A DNA stretch of 64,000 nucleotides, from assembly GCA_017562135.1 (NCBI GenBank), contig QEYB01001586.1, positions 21,778 through 85,777 on the forward strand, read 5' to 3'. Position numbers and translations under genes: made by a program. A model generated the notes under the pieces. It was given only the letters and a program-made list of their open reading frames with translations, did not search any database and was not told the DNA's origin. Shown one piece after another: positions 21,070 to 32,700 of the stretch. How positions within the stretch are numbered: the stretch's first letter is position 1; each line of letters opens with the position of its first letter. The stretch is from Dipylidium caninum. Its lineage: Eukaryota; Platyhelminthes; Cestoda; Cyclophyllidea; Dipylidiidae.

Positions 21070-22480
21070 GACACTTGGGAGAATGCATCGTGCAGAAGTG
21101 GTATGCGAGAGCATCTTATTGGCAATGGCGAAATGACGTTTGATGAGTGAGAACTGCGGAGCTGAAGTAGTTGGTTCCTCTTCGGTGGAAGTGGCCACTT
21201 GCGGAGGCGGTACAAATCTGTGAGAACTGGTGGAGCTTGTGCTCTTAGCCGTTGTGACGGGATGGTTTTGCTTGCCTACTTCACCATTGGATTCAAGATT
21301 CATAATGCCAATACCTCTAATAGAGAGAGTATACTTTCTTAATGCCACGTTATTCTCTTAAAATAAATTTCTGGTTTACTCAGTGAGTCAATACCTGGTT
21401 TCTTGGTTTACAGCAGAATTGCATGACAGCATCGATGATATACTTTTCGTTCGACAAACTGAAAGTTAACGAACCACGCGTAGATGATGACAGTAAATGA
21501 AAAAGTTTTAGAGAGGGCAGAAAGTATCATGCGAAAGAAAGTATGCAGGAGAGGATAACGGCGATAAAGCCTCTATTAATTCTTCCGAAAAAGAGAGGAG
21601 ACTAGTCAAAGGTTGTGAGGCGAAATCAAACCGGAAAGAGGTAATTGCTATTAGGAATTCGTGAAAGTCAGTATAATGGACATAGAATGAGTCTCGAAAT
21701 GGGCTAATTTGTTCCACTACTTTTAAGAGATTTTCATTCAACGTGTGCTCATAACAATCTCCGTCACGACCACAGTCGTGGTTATTATCAATCGGGTGAG
21801 AACGTCACCAAGAGCTAATATGGGCACGTTCCAGAATTGACTCGTAACGTTCTCCAATGGCATTAAAAGAACCACGTTCTCGTCTTGCACTAGTGAAAAA
21901 CACATTACTAACCCAGAAATGGGTAGTTACCTGTTTCAAGACGTTCCAGCAATATCGAATAAGCAATCTCAATCTCGGCATCAACCTCAACTCCAACGTC
22001 TCCTTCACCAACATTGACATTTAAATGAGGAATTGTCACAGCGAAGGGATTGGCCTCAACTTACCCTGTGTATGCCAATCCTCTTCTGTCGCCGTTAAAC
22101 ATTTACACTGCTACATTTCCCGTCATTTAGGAATGTGCCTGCTTTCGTTATTGGAGCATTGCAGGATGCCCACTATGAAATACAGTGATTAGTTAACTTG
22201 CTGAGGTGATAACTTTGAATGTAATTAAAAATATTGGTTCCAGATCGACGCCATTCTCACGTAGCATAATCAAAATCTTATGAAACGACTGCTACTCGCC
22301 TATATGAAATCTAAGGAAACGCTGCAGTTTCCTCTCACATGTGCATATTATCCTTGGCATCGCAGCCCACGTCATGAATACGTCCTTGCTATGCCAGTCT
22401 TATAATGTGGAATGTGCTACTTTATAACCACCGATAAACTCGATGTGACCGTTAGTGAAGTGCCACTAATAGTGCGTAAA
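21070..22480. other. No supported gene
   Basis: The minus-strand frame that reaches 21,348 is low-complexity (Ser/Thr/Pro) and lacks a signal peptide. Nothing else was recognised before the promoter at 22,498. Confidence 0.35.
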
Positions 22481-22497
22481 CAAACGTTCGGTACACG

Positions 22498-22504
22498 TAT
22501 AAAA
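22498..22504 (+). promoter_or_regulatory. TATA box of divergent AMP-like gene
   Basis: TATAAAA, 64 nt upstream of the ATG at 22,569. It is followed by GCACCGAAATGGAATTGGAGGACAT, which aligns with ACCCCGCAATGGAGGTGGAGGACAG after the TATA tracts of the intact AMP-like genes. Spacing and sequence are both conserved. Confidence 0.65.
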
Positions 22505-22568
22505 GCACCGAAATGGAATTGGAGGACATGATCTTCCGAAGTAGAAGTGAATTCATCACCAACAGAAC

Positions 22569-22772
22569 ATGCATTCTCACGTCCTTCCTGTATACCGTCT
22601 TCAACTTTTCGCGCTGGTTCCCTTATTGGGGCTCATTCACTCCGCCGTATCGGGGACGTCCAATAAGCCTGCGATAAGTTGGGGGAAGGTCTTTTCTATT
22701 TGGCTTACTATTATGAAGTTTGCCAACTGGGTGAGGCAAAAGCTTAACATGACACTAAGGCTGAAAGGCTAA
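22569..22772 (+). CDS. Divergent small secreted cationic peptide, AMP-like relative
   Basis: 67 codons plus stop. Residues 1-29 form a signal peptide (start MHSHVLPVYRLQLFALVPLL, compare MQSRLVPVCVLLLFTLSAQL). The rest is a short cationic segment, SWGKVFSIWLTIMKFANWV, then RQKLNMTLRLKG, with tryptophan-glycine near its start as in GWGSF. It has no acidic propiece, no cysteine and uses lysine as much as arginine, so it either lost the propiece by deletion or evolved as a direct signal-plus-mature peptide. The relation to the 164-residue genes rests mainly on the promoter block and signal peptide. The mature part could form an amphipathic helix. A membrane-active peptide is inferred. A pseudogene that happens to be open is the alternative. 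Confidence 0.5.
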   Translation: MHSHVLPVYRLQLFALVPLLGLIHSAVSGTSNKPAISWGKVFSIWLTIMKFANWVRQKLNMTLRLKG

Positions 22773-22779
22773 ATCAAGA

Positions 22780-25700
22780 GCCGGCACTGGAGAGGTCAGT
22801 GGATAATTTAGACGGCAACTTCGAATTAGGCGCAGCCAATGTTTCCCTTTGGATGCCCCTTAATTCCACCTCCTCATCAATACACTTTACGATACTGTCT
22901 GTATGACTTATTTTCCCCTTCTCACACCCTCGATCGATGCGTTGATTCAATGTGGAGATTGTTGGTCTCCCAAAATATATGTTTCTAGAAACAACGTGTC
23001 GTTCGAACAATTTTATGAGGATCAATCACATATTCTCACTTGGTATCCCATGGGCAGGTGACGTGAGATAAGAATCGCGCAATTTCGTTGTTGGAACAAA
23101 GAACTATAAAATGGCTTTCAGTCTGACTGCTCAAAAGGTGAATACGAGGCAATAGAGGAAACTTCCACTTTTGATGGACAAAAGGGAATTGTTTTGTCGG
23201 CACCACATCTCTCTGCGTGGATCGATCGAGGCCACTCAAGTCGTTTAGTGCAAACAGCAACAAAAGCTTAATGACGGTCAAACTGAAGTGGACCCAAGTG
23301 GAAACTGGACCTGATTGCTTTTCAGTTCCTAGTGTATCGTTGTTTATATGACAGATTGCTGTGACAGGCTCCATGTTGTCATGGAATCACCAGTTTATGC
23401 AGCATGCTATGTTTGGACTGAAAAAGAGGTTCTTTGGGTGCGATTTGATTGGCAAATGCTCATGTAGGGGTGAGGAGTAGCACTTATTTGCCAAAATCTT
23501 CTGATTTCTGTCGTCCTCTTACATGAATTAAGAGCGCCATTCACTTTCAACTAAAAAAGCACTAACGGTTAGTTTTTCTCCTCATTTCGAGAGTTCACCT
23601 GTAAGGAGACCATGTTGATGAGTCCAGTGGCTTCGAAGTGATTGGAGAACGACAGAATTATGAGAAATACTCTTCTTTATTATCAGGTTTTTCAACTTAA
23701 CTTAGCTTACCAATAAACGCTAACATTTTGCTCTCGTCTGCGTAAATGATCTCGGTATGCACTGTTATTCCCTGAGTAGTAATAATCTAGACTTGTCTTT
23801 TACCTCTATCTACCCCGTAGTGGCTCATCCTTACCTGCAAATTCGCAGCAATAGAAGCCTTCTGCTTAACTCTTAACAAATGACTCATGGCACCTCCGAT
23901 TTAGGGATTAACTAAGCTCAAATTGAATATTCCCCAGCTGGCATTGATAAGCTTTTTTTACAATTCACTCTCATGGAATAAATCATCGAAGGGTAACTAA
24001 ATTAAAATTAAAAAAATTGCCCTCATCTATTAGCCCTACTAATACCTCTGCCCCACAACTAACTTAGGTCAGAGGAACTGGTTCCTTTTTGAATTTCTAC
24101 AATCCCTGCAACCTTCTATTAAGTCTTTCCGTACAGTCAACACAGCTCTCTCTCCCTTTGAAGCAATCTTCATCTACTAAGCAACGCTCACATCTGCCAC
24201 TGGATGCGTCTTGCTTTCATTGCTTATTTACTGTTTCCTACACTTTATGGGCGGCGCCGATGGTGGCTATAACCTGTACTTAGATTCTGACTTCTAGAAC
24301 ACTCCTGCATATCTCACACTCCGATGCCCTGATATAACACTAACGTGAAATCGGCGATAATGATTAAAGCCACCCAACCTCGCAGATTTTTGATGGCGGC
24401 TATCGTGATATCTATTTTCCTACCAACTACTGTTTGCCCTCAGGAACCGTAAATTATAAATTTTTCCTACGGACAACTATTAAACTTACCTTGCTAACAA
24501 CTTGTATCTCTTTGAAATGAGGTTAACAGGCATGCACTGCTGTTTATTGGCGCATTCATCGAGAATCAGTCCTCAATTTACAAATTCAGTTGCTCAGCAG
24601 TTTTACAGGCCACGAATCCCATCTCCAAAGATCATTCACAACCTCATAGTTGACCCTGATGTTACAGAAATTGAGTGGTATGAAGGGATTGGTGAGACAG
24701 GAGATGGTAGGAATGAAGTAGGTGTTGTTAACCATCTCAGATTAGATTTGCCTTAAATTAATTTGTCGCCATGTAATTCCCTGTTGCGTCTACTATTAGG
24801 AAATTTATTTATCTCTTGATGAAATTTTTAAATATATGTCAAGTTAAATTGTTCATCAAAGGGGACACTGAAGACAGGTTATTTTTAATCATTGCAAACT
24901 TATTGTTCCAAAGGTGCACTAGTCTGTCTACGTTTTGACAAAAACCAATGTGGTGAGATAACTGGTAATAATGAAAAGAATTCCTTGTGATATGTCCAAT
25001 TAATAAACCAGCAGGGTTCTTCACTGCTCTATAAACACTTCTGATGCTCCTGGAAGGGCAAATGCGTTTAAGTTCTGTGCACAGTGAACTCGGTGGATAA
25101 ACATTCCATTTCTCAACACACGCCACGTGAAGTTTGCTTGTGTGTGGCGGCTAAGCGAACATTCTAATAACCCTTTTCTCATGCTTCCATATGCGGTGGC
25201 CTTAATGGAGAGCCAAACAAAGCACCGATGTTTCGGTAACAGACTCACCTCACGCGGTCAGTGGTACAAAGAAAAACAATCTACAGGTGCAGAGTCAATT
25301 GAACGTGGCATTATGAAGGGAAATTTTATAGTATATATGTTCACAATTTCGCCTTTCAATGCATATGCTGCTACGTCCTTTAATTAACTGGTTATCATCC
25401 AAATTTAATCTACCAAAGAGAGCAATAACTACTGTTGTATAAAAGCTGGACAGCTCCTTGAATTGTTTCCATGTTAACCGCCAGGATGGTCACACTCCGG
25501 CTTCTCCAGCAATCACCCTGATCCCTAGGTGCCCCTCATTGTGGGGTCGGAAATGAGAAGCATACAAGTCTACACTTTCGGATTCTAAATGGGAGAGAGT
25601 CGTGAAACTTCTTTTTCCATCAGTATAAGGTGAGGTCTGTGTCGGATTCACTAGACTGTTCCAGTGTGTTATGCACTTCCTCACTTTCCCACCACTCGTG

Positions 25701-26120
25701 TTCTATTGAAAGATGGTTGATAGGCATGTAAAATTATCTACTGTTATACGCTTATGGGAATAGAGTCCGCGTTGACAATGGTGTAACCCAGCAGCTGCGG
25801 AGGTCAAAGATACACAGTATGATAATCGTTGCTCGCTCATCACTGGCGATGTAGACGTTAAAGCCAATTTTTTTGTCTACACTTAATGCCATTTTTGATG
25901 TTACGAGGAAAGAGTTTTTTTATTTTCTGATGAAGATCTTCCCTGTCAGAAGTTAACTGGCACTGATCAGCCGATGAACATTGATAGAGAAATTGAGGAT
26001 TGGCCTGATGCACCGACCAAATGGAACAGTAAAAGTACGCAGTTTTGGTTTGACAACTGGAGATACTGGAGAAGGTTATCTCGATAGATGCAACTGAAGA
26101 AATTACCAGTTTCTCCATGG
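22780..26120. other. No supported gene
   Basis: Many short frames on both strands but none with a recognisable motif, signal peptide or second copy. The short dispersed repeat core ACGACAGAATTATGAG occurs near 23,650. The rest looks like ordinary intergenic DNA. Confidence 0.35.
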
Positions 26121-26129
26121 CTCCCTAAA

Positions 26130-26660
26130 ACTCGCTTGATACTTCCGAAATAACAAACGCAACCAGCAAACTGTCTTTCTTATGCAACATGAGGTGTTTA
26201 GAAGAACCCTCCATAAGCCCTGATTATAACTTTTCCCAAAAAATTTATTTTCATGAGAAAGTAAAATAGGGTTAACAAAAGATGCACTCAAAAAGTTAAT
26301 GAGCTACCCAATCCTCTGTGTTAATCGACGGTTAAAGGCCGGCTTGCAGATATAACGAGCTTCAACCAATCTAAAATCTTCATCAAGTGTATTGCTTAAA
26401 CAGCAGATTTTGAACCTAAATAGAATATGTTCACTTTAAGCCCAACAACGGGGTATGAGAACAGGCGAGCAAATGGGCCCGGCCTGCCAGAATGGCAGAT
26501 TTTATAGACTGGCACATTTAAAATGTTATTTATTCCCAACTGCAAAGCAATTAAATACAGTGCTCTACGTTCCGACAGTTTCTCAGTTAGATGCTCAAGA
26601 TGCCGCCATAGCAACCGAATCCAAGATGATGTCCTCCTGAGACCACTGCATGGTTAATGT
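26130..26660 (-). pseudogene. Family A relic on the minus strand (exons 2 and 3)
   Basis: Exon 3 on the minus strand, at about 26,290-26,130, reads SASFVNPILLSHE, then LWRVLLNTSCCIRKT. This matches NASFDYPDVTAKH and AILLTASCHIREI of the 35,840 gene. Exon 2, at about 26,660-26,460, keeps WSQEDIILDSV (compare WAQEDITLASA in copy 2), a decayed SWTSDC region and a STVFNCFAVGNK-type block with stops. No promoter or exon 1 was identified. Confidence 0.6.
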
Positions 26661-26669
26661 ACTGTAAGT

Positions 26670-27970
26670 TTGGGCCACAAGGTAATTTAAATTTGTGTCT
26701 TCGGAAAGTGCAGAGAAAGGAGCAGGGGATGGGACGCATCTTCAGTGGGAAGGGAGGCCAGGCTAGTGCATAGGATTCAGTGCGCACCTGTAAACATGTT
26801 TTGCCGTCGGTATGCTTTCAGTCAGTTAGGTCATTGCCCCCACTTCATTCCCTGATTGTCGCGGTGAACTACTAACGCATTTGCAAAGGCGAGGTGTTCA
26901 GTGGCTAATTGATTATAAGGCAAAAATCAAATCAGTAAAATTTATTTCTCATTTGGGCTTATGACTCTCTCTGTCCATTATCCGTAATAAATACAGCTCG
27001 TGCTTTCAATCTTGTCTTATCACGTCATATTCCACGAGAACTTCCGCAGGTAAATACTTAAACGCGTTTGCGAATTTTTTTGCTCTTACCAGATCCGACA
27101 GCACTAGAGTTCCGTGATTTCCTAACCGCTTAGGGAATGTGTTCTTGCAGGTGGAAGTGACCAAAGTGGAATGGAAGAATGAGCGCAAAGTGCTGTGCTA
27201 CGAGAGAGGTAACACGAATGTCTCCTCGTAAGCTCTCAGTGATGAGTGGATCTTCATCGTTCTTGATTGGACAGTGGCTGTGAGCCTATCTCAATGGACA
27301 TAGAGGGAGAAGAGTAATTGCACCCCAACAGAATCTCGAGAAGCAACGTTCATGCTCGACGACGTGTCCAACGGCAGATGCAAGCGCCCCGTTCGCATGG
27401 CTTCCAAATCCCGAGACTCGGAAATGAGGCTAAATCTTGCTGTGACGTGTATCCAGGTCACTCTTTAGCACTTTTCACTACAAAAACATTTCAAAAAGGT
27501 GCTAGTGGAACGCAGACATGTGCCCGAAATTCGTAGATTGGAACGTCTGCTAACCGACATTGTGCAAGGTGTAATTCCGCCGAAATTTTCGACATAATAA
27601 TATTTTCTACCTATTTTCTTCTTAACAGTAAATATACAGTAAGGTATGTGGCATTGTTTTTGTAAGAGGGTGAATTTTTCTCCATATATACCATTTCATG
27701 TAACACAAGTGAACCGGCAGAAGATAACAATCGGAAATAGATTAGCATGGGGTGCACTGAAAGGAAACATTCCGCGTTGCTAGTGTGGAAGCAAGTCAAG
27801 GCGTGTAAGAAACGTGAAGGCAGAGAAAGTAGAGTAGGTACAATGGGAGCTGACGAAGACATTGAGTGGAGGAAGTTCTTATAAATGAATTAGACGTGTA
27901 TGAATTCAACGTTCGAAAAGTCTTAATAAGCTGTTCCGGCCTAGAGAGCACATCCATGATGGAATGACTG
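26670..27970. other. No supported gene
   Basis: Only frames below about 85 codons, without motifs. Nothing recognised. Confidence 0.35.
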
Positions 27971-27977
27971 GCTTTCA

Positions 27978-28140
27978 TGCTAATATATCGTCCCCTCCGG
28001 CTCTCATTTTCTGCACCTTATTTGCCACCATTTAAGATTATTACATTTTTGTGAATGAGTCTGAAGTCGACGGTAAAATGGAGACTAAGATAGAAACGGA
28101 GGATGGGATTTCGACTGAAGCAGACCCTTAAGTTCCAGGT
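27978..28140 (+). pseudogene. AMP-like relic (signal and propiece remnant)
   Basis: GAAGTCGACGGTAAAATGGAGACTAAGATAG aligns with GACGTAGCGGGAAAGTTGGAGACAGATCTC of the intact propiece, and the following residues (KMETKIETEDGISTEADP) are acidic as expected. A possible signal-like start lies just upstream at 27,979, but in a different frame. It ends in TAA after DP, and no cationic tail is present. The shared 3' flank with the relic at 17,800 (see 28,300) supports the assignment. Confidence 0.5.
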
Positions 28141-28299
28141 AAGGTTTGATTCATTGACAATTTGATTGGTGGACTTAAGGAGTCATAATAAAAGCAGATG
28201 ATGGTTGATCATTAACAAAGGCTTCTCAATGCCGGAGTTATTTGGTTATTATCACATAGAGAACTCGAAAACCTTTGTCGCTTAAAACATTGGCTTTCA

Positions 28300-28700
28300 G
28301 AGAGGAAACCCCCAACTTCTGCTTAGCAGTCCTCACTCATCAAACTCCGCTTCTCCAACATTGTGCAGTCGCACGAATTTGATTCAATGTCACCGTGGTG
28401 ACGTAACTGAGTCCTTAACACAAACATTGGGCAATTATGTGGATATAAATGAAAAAGTGGCTGATTATACATTTATTGGCTAACGGTCATGAGCTCTAGG
28501 CAATATTCCCAAACTCATACCCTTCAACATTCATTTCAGCTTCACCATGTCGGAATCATATGGCGCGCTGAAAGGAATTCACATATCATGTCATGCCTCT
28601 CATTGACTTTGTTTTCTCGAACTTCCCACAAGCTGACTTCACTCACGCTCTTTTATATCCGACTTATGCACGTGATAGGGCAAATATTACTTCTTTGGCT
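28300..28700 (+). repeat. Duplicated 3' flank, related to 18,500-18,920
   Basis: Matches the region downstream of the AMP relic at 17,800, starting with CTTCTGCTTAGCAGTCCTCACTC. Similarity weakens toward 28,600. No coding content. Confidence 0.5.
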
Positions 28701-28719
28701 AAGATGACACACTGATTTT

Positions 28720-29080
28720 ACTGTTACCGTGACCTTCTAGTGCGTCACATTTGTGGGTCAGTGTCTTGCTCTACTGACTTCGAGTACATGACCAATTACA
28801 CTCAAATGGTCTTCTGCGCTGTGGTCACCAGGCTCCGCTGGAAGAAATAGTGACGAACAATTTGGAGTGTGTGAAGTCATACTACTTTCCTCAGTTCGCA
28901 GAAGTTCATTCTGGTTATGGTCATAAGGTTTTACATAAGGAAGCCTTTATGTTGCCATGTTCTCCACCCTACTCTCATAAGATGATAATATGGCTTAGTG
29001 GTAAGCTCAGGAAGAGGTGGAAAGGTGGATTGGATAGCAGCTAAGCTTTTATGAGCAAAACAAATTGATTTTAATTCGAA
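28720..29080. other. Flank of minus-strand family A relic
   Basis: No gene. Loosely related to 20,530-20,880, which occupies the same position next to another minus-strand exon 3 relic. Confidence 0.35.
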
Positions 29081-29089
29081 TTTGTGTAC

Positions 29090-29756
29090 CCGACAGGATG
29101 ACTTTAAGTGAGTTTACTGAAGTGCAATCCAGAGAGCCTTTTTCGTCTCCTTCACTGCATAGGAGATTGAAATATGCCTGCCAGTGACATCACAGGAGTG
29201 AAAAGGCACTCTTTTGATTGGAAGGAATGTATCGTTTTAGAAAATCAGGTGAAGGTTAGCCACCACTTTGAGGATAGAATATGCTTCCTCTATTCCACAA
29301 CAATTTCTAATTTGTAGAAATAAATACAAAAGATGCTTTAAAAATTCATATATACGCCAAATACAGTCTGCTGACAGGCGAACAAGTGGTTCAACCCTGC
29401 CCGAATCGCATACATGAAACAGTATAGCAAAAACTAAGGTTATTACCAGCTATTAAACAATGAAAGACGGTGCTTGTAGTTCCAACAGGTGTGCTATTGG
29501 ATGCACAAGATGATTCCACAGAGAACCGATTTCCCGGTGTCCTCTTCTTGACGCCGTATGAAGATTAATTCATAGTAAGCGCAAGCCACAATGTACTTTG
29601 CAATGACCTACAACCGAAATATGAAGCACTTTGTATCTATCTTCAAAGCCATCTACAAGATGAATACTTTAACTCACTTGTTAGGTCGAACATGAAGATG
29701 ATTTGTCCATCGCTATTGAGGAAGGTGCACGGATTCAATTTATACCAGTATGTTGT
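29090..29756 (-). pseudogene. Family A relic on the minus strand with promoter
   Basis: Read on the minus strand, the promoter element ACAACATACTGGTATAAATTGAATCCG is at 29,756-29,730 and keeps the ACAACATGCTCCAAGGTATAAAT pattern. An exon 2 remnant at about 29,560-29,370 contains the equivalent of the SSW, CxPVG and VFHC/NN words with stops. Exon 3 is at about 29,310-29,090, with RIxEAYSI-like and KSSC-like remnants. Exon 1 lies between promoter and exon 2 but is too decayed to define. Confidence 0.55.
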
Positions 29757-29769
29757 AAACCACCTAGAT

Positions 29770-32700
29770 CACTCTCTAAGTTTTTGCTAGTAATCCACTT
29801 TTAAGGTCTCGGTTTATCCTATGTTTGCCGCTGCGTCCTATTAGTGATTCTTGCACCTCCCATTAAACGAACGGCAAACTCATTAAGAGCAGTCACCAAT
29901 CGTCCGTAATTAATACTTCCTGCACCCTTTATTCTTATCATGACTTGGTGCCATTAGCAACCGAAAACATATAGATGATGGTGATTTGAAGACACTTTAG
30001 AGAATTAACTTGTTTTGGAGATGATTTCGTCTCATTAGTGAAGCCCCCAAAAATGGAAAGAATATAATATTTGCATGAGATATGGTCTCAATCAAAAGAA
30101 CGTATTGTTGCGGGGTTAGTGAGAGAGGCTTGTAAAAGCAGTATAAGTTGAGGACTAGCAGATACACATTGCGCGGTTGGAGTCTGAAAACCATTAGTAA
30201 ACATCATGTTCTAAGGAAAAAGAGACTAATTCAAATCCTCAATCACATTCATTTTCCATCCTACCTGATCATAAATTAAGTTAAGCCTTACTATATGTCC
30301 GGCGATTCCCACCGTCACCGCACCAATTGAGCTCGAAATGGTAGTATTCCAAGCGTGAGATAGCGCCATTTATGACCAAGTTCATAAGGCTTCGTGCGAC
30401 ATTCTCTTGCTGTCGGCTTCCGATGACATCACGAAAAAGTAAAGTAGTTTCTATCGTTACTTATCTGAATTGAAGAATTACTCAGCTTGTGTTAGGCCGC
30501 ACTTGCTGGTAAAAGTTTGAAGTACGCGGGTACGAGTGCAAGCTTGGCGTTTGTTACTCAACGGTGACAAATTTTTGCATACATTAAACATTGCATTTAA
30601 AAGAGTGCAGTGCCCTCCGGACAGATACTGAACAGGCGCGGCATGGATGACGAGTGGTTAATGCGTAGGAATGACCCGTCAGCACTACGTTGACGGATAG
30701 TTGAAAATGAAAGAACGCAGAATGAGAGAAGGAAAAAAGGGTGAAAATGCAGGATGTCGTGACCTAAGTCCTAAAAAAACCCAGTAAGATTCGGCAATCG
30801 AGTACTCGCAAATTCATGGTCGGTTAAACTCAAACTGACTCTATGGTGGAGGCGGAAGGGGACTGATACAAACGGGTATGACGTCTCAATATGCCTAGCT
30901 GTGTGTCAGGAGTTACGTGAGTTAAACGTGCGTAAAAGACCCCATGCCAGATCACTATGCGAACGACTTTGGCGAATAAGCGCCACCTCTCCCCAGACAT
31001 CGCCCAAATGCCTGGCCAAATCATAAACAGACACTTTACCTTCTTTGTATTAGTCAGGAGACGGGTGCGTTCCCCTGCTCCTTTGGGAAGCATTAACAAA
31101 ACGAAGTAGTGTTGTCTCGTGAGGAACGAACAAAATTCGTGGCCTGAATGTGGACTTCGTCTTCAGCCAATATGCTCCACATCATTAACCAACGACCGAT
31201 TAAAGAGCTAAAATCGTAGAGTGATGGCGGAATCTATCATTCATCTCCCTTTCCAAACATCGGACGTGAGAGGAGGGACGATGCTGTAAGCATCAAGAAG
31301 GCGTCGTTGGCGGTCTCAACACTTACTGAAAAATTCATTTTGAACTTTCAGTGGGTCGCCGATCCGAAAGAAAACATATTTGAGCAATGGTAAAGTCAAG
31401 TATACTCAGACAACCAACAAATCGGAGAATAAATGAGTTTGCATGCCTTCTCACACACAGCACATTGAGGCCATTGGGATGAAGGTGCCACCACCTGTGA
31501 GGCAAAAATAAATGTGGTTATTTTTGTCATTTTGCAACGCCAACTGGCTTGACATGAAGCATTGGCCATGTGTGATCAAGTAAAGAAAGGAAAGTCATGG
31601 GCCCCATTATAAACGCAGGTGTACATGATCGGTCATTTGTAGATGTGGGCTGCCGTGAGGTACAAAGCTGGTTTCATATGGAGAGTGGATTACACGCCTT
31701 TCTCACAGATTTTACTTGTCACTTGACCGATGTCATGTCAATGTATGAATGGAGGGATTTCTTGTCAAAGCATTGCTACGGCTATTACTTTTCAGGAGTG
31801 AGCCGATGCCGTGGAAGATTGAGACGCTGCAGTTACCCATAGGTTCTGAGTAGGCTTTAGTAATCACTTTAGAGTAAATTCCGAGGGCGGTAAGTACTCA
31901 AAGCAATTGAAAGTCACCAACTTCTACACTTTAATTCTGCATTACTTCATTAATAAACAATTGTAGATGTTAATCTTAGAGCGAGAGTATATTGAAAAGC
32001 ATTACGTAAAGTAATTAAGTGGAAACTTGGTCGGCGTCTTTAAATCAGACGCAGATATTCTCAATAGTTTTAAAAGTTGGCTGAACCGTTGTAATTCAAG
32101 CGAGGACACAATGTTGCTTCATGCCGCAGCCGTGACAAGTAATTTTTATAAAGATAAAAAAAGTTAGGAAATGTGGGTGAAGGGCGTACCAGGGGGACAG
32201 TTAAACCCATTAATTAGTACAATCAACCCAATTAAGCTGACAGAGGATAAGGTCACATGTGACTGGATGGCGATTCTAGTCAATACTTAATTAGATAAAC
32301 AATTTCTTCTTAATTCTTATTCTTCCCCATCTTAAAGAATAAGGAGTAAATTAAAGTAGGCTTCGAGTTGTTGATTGCCTTCGCATTCCACATATTGTAC
32401 CGCCATTCACACAAGTTCCTCAAGGGACGGGGTAAGTATTGTCAGCTCCAAAGGGGGTATTCTGTCATTTGGTGACACTTAGGAGCACAGTAGATCGGTT
32501 CGAGGTCCTAAATGACGGCACGCAAAACAGTACCTCATTTGCTATTCGACCTACTTATCGAAACATCCAACGCAGTGCTGCTGGGAACAGGCGAAAATAA
32601 CTTATTTTGCGCTCGAAAATCACGGTGTGGGTGTGGAATACGTAGATATTCAAAGTGGTATCCGATGCAGCACCAACACACCATCAAATTTTGTCTCTGT

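Noticed and set aside
20959..21348. 129-codon minus-strand Ser/Thr/Pro-rich frame as a gene
   Set aside because: It runs into a family A exon 3 relic in the wrong context and is low-complexity, with no start context or second copy.
31597..31842. 81-codon frame with a basic Cys-containing tail as a further AMP gene
   Set aside because: It has no signal peptide, no acidic part and none of the AMP promoter block, and the basic tail is short.
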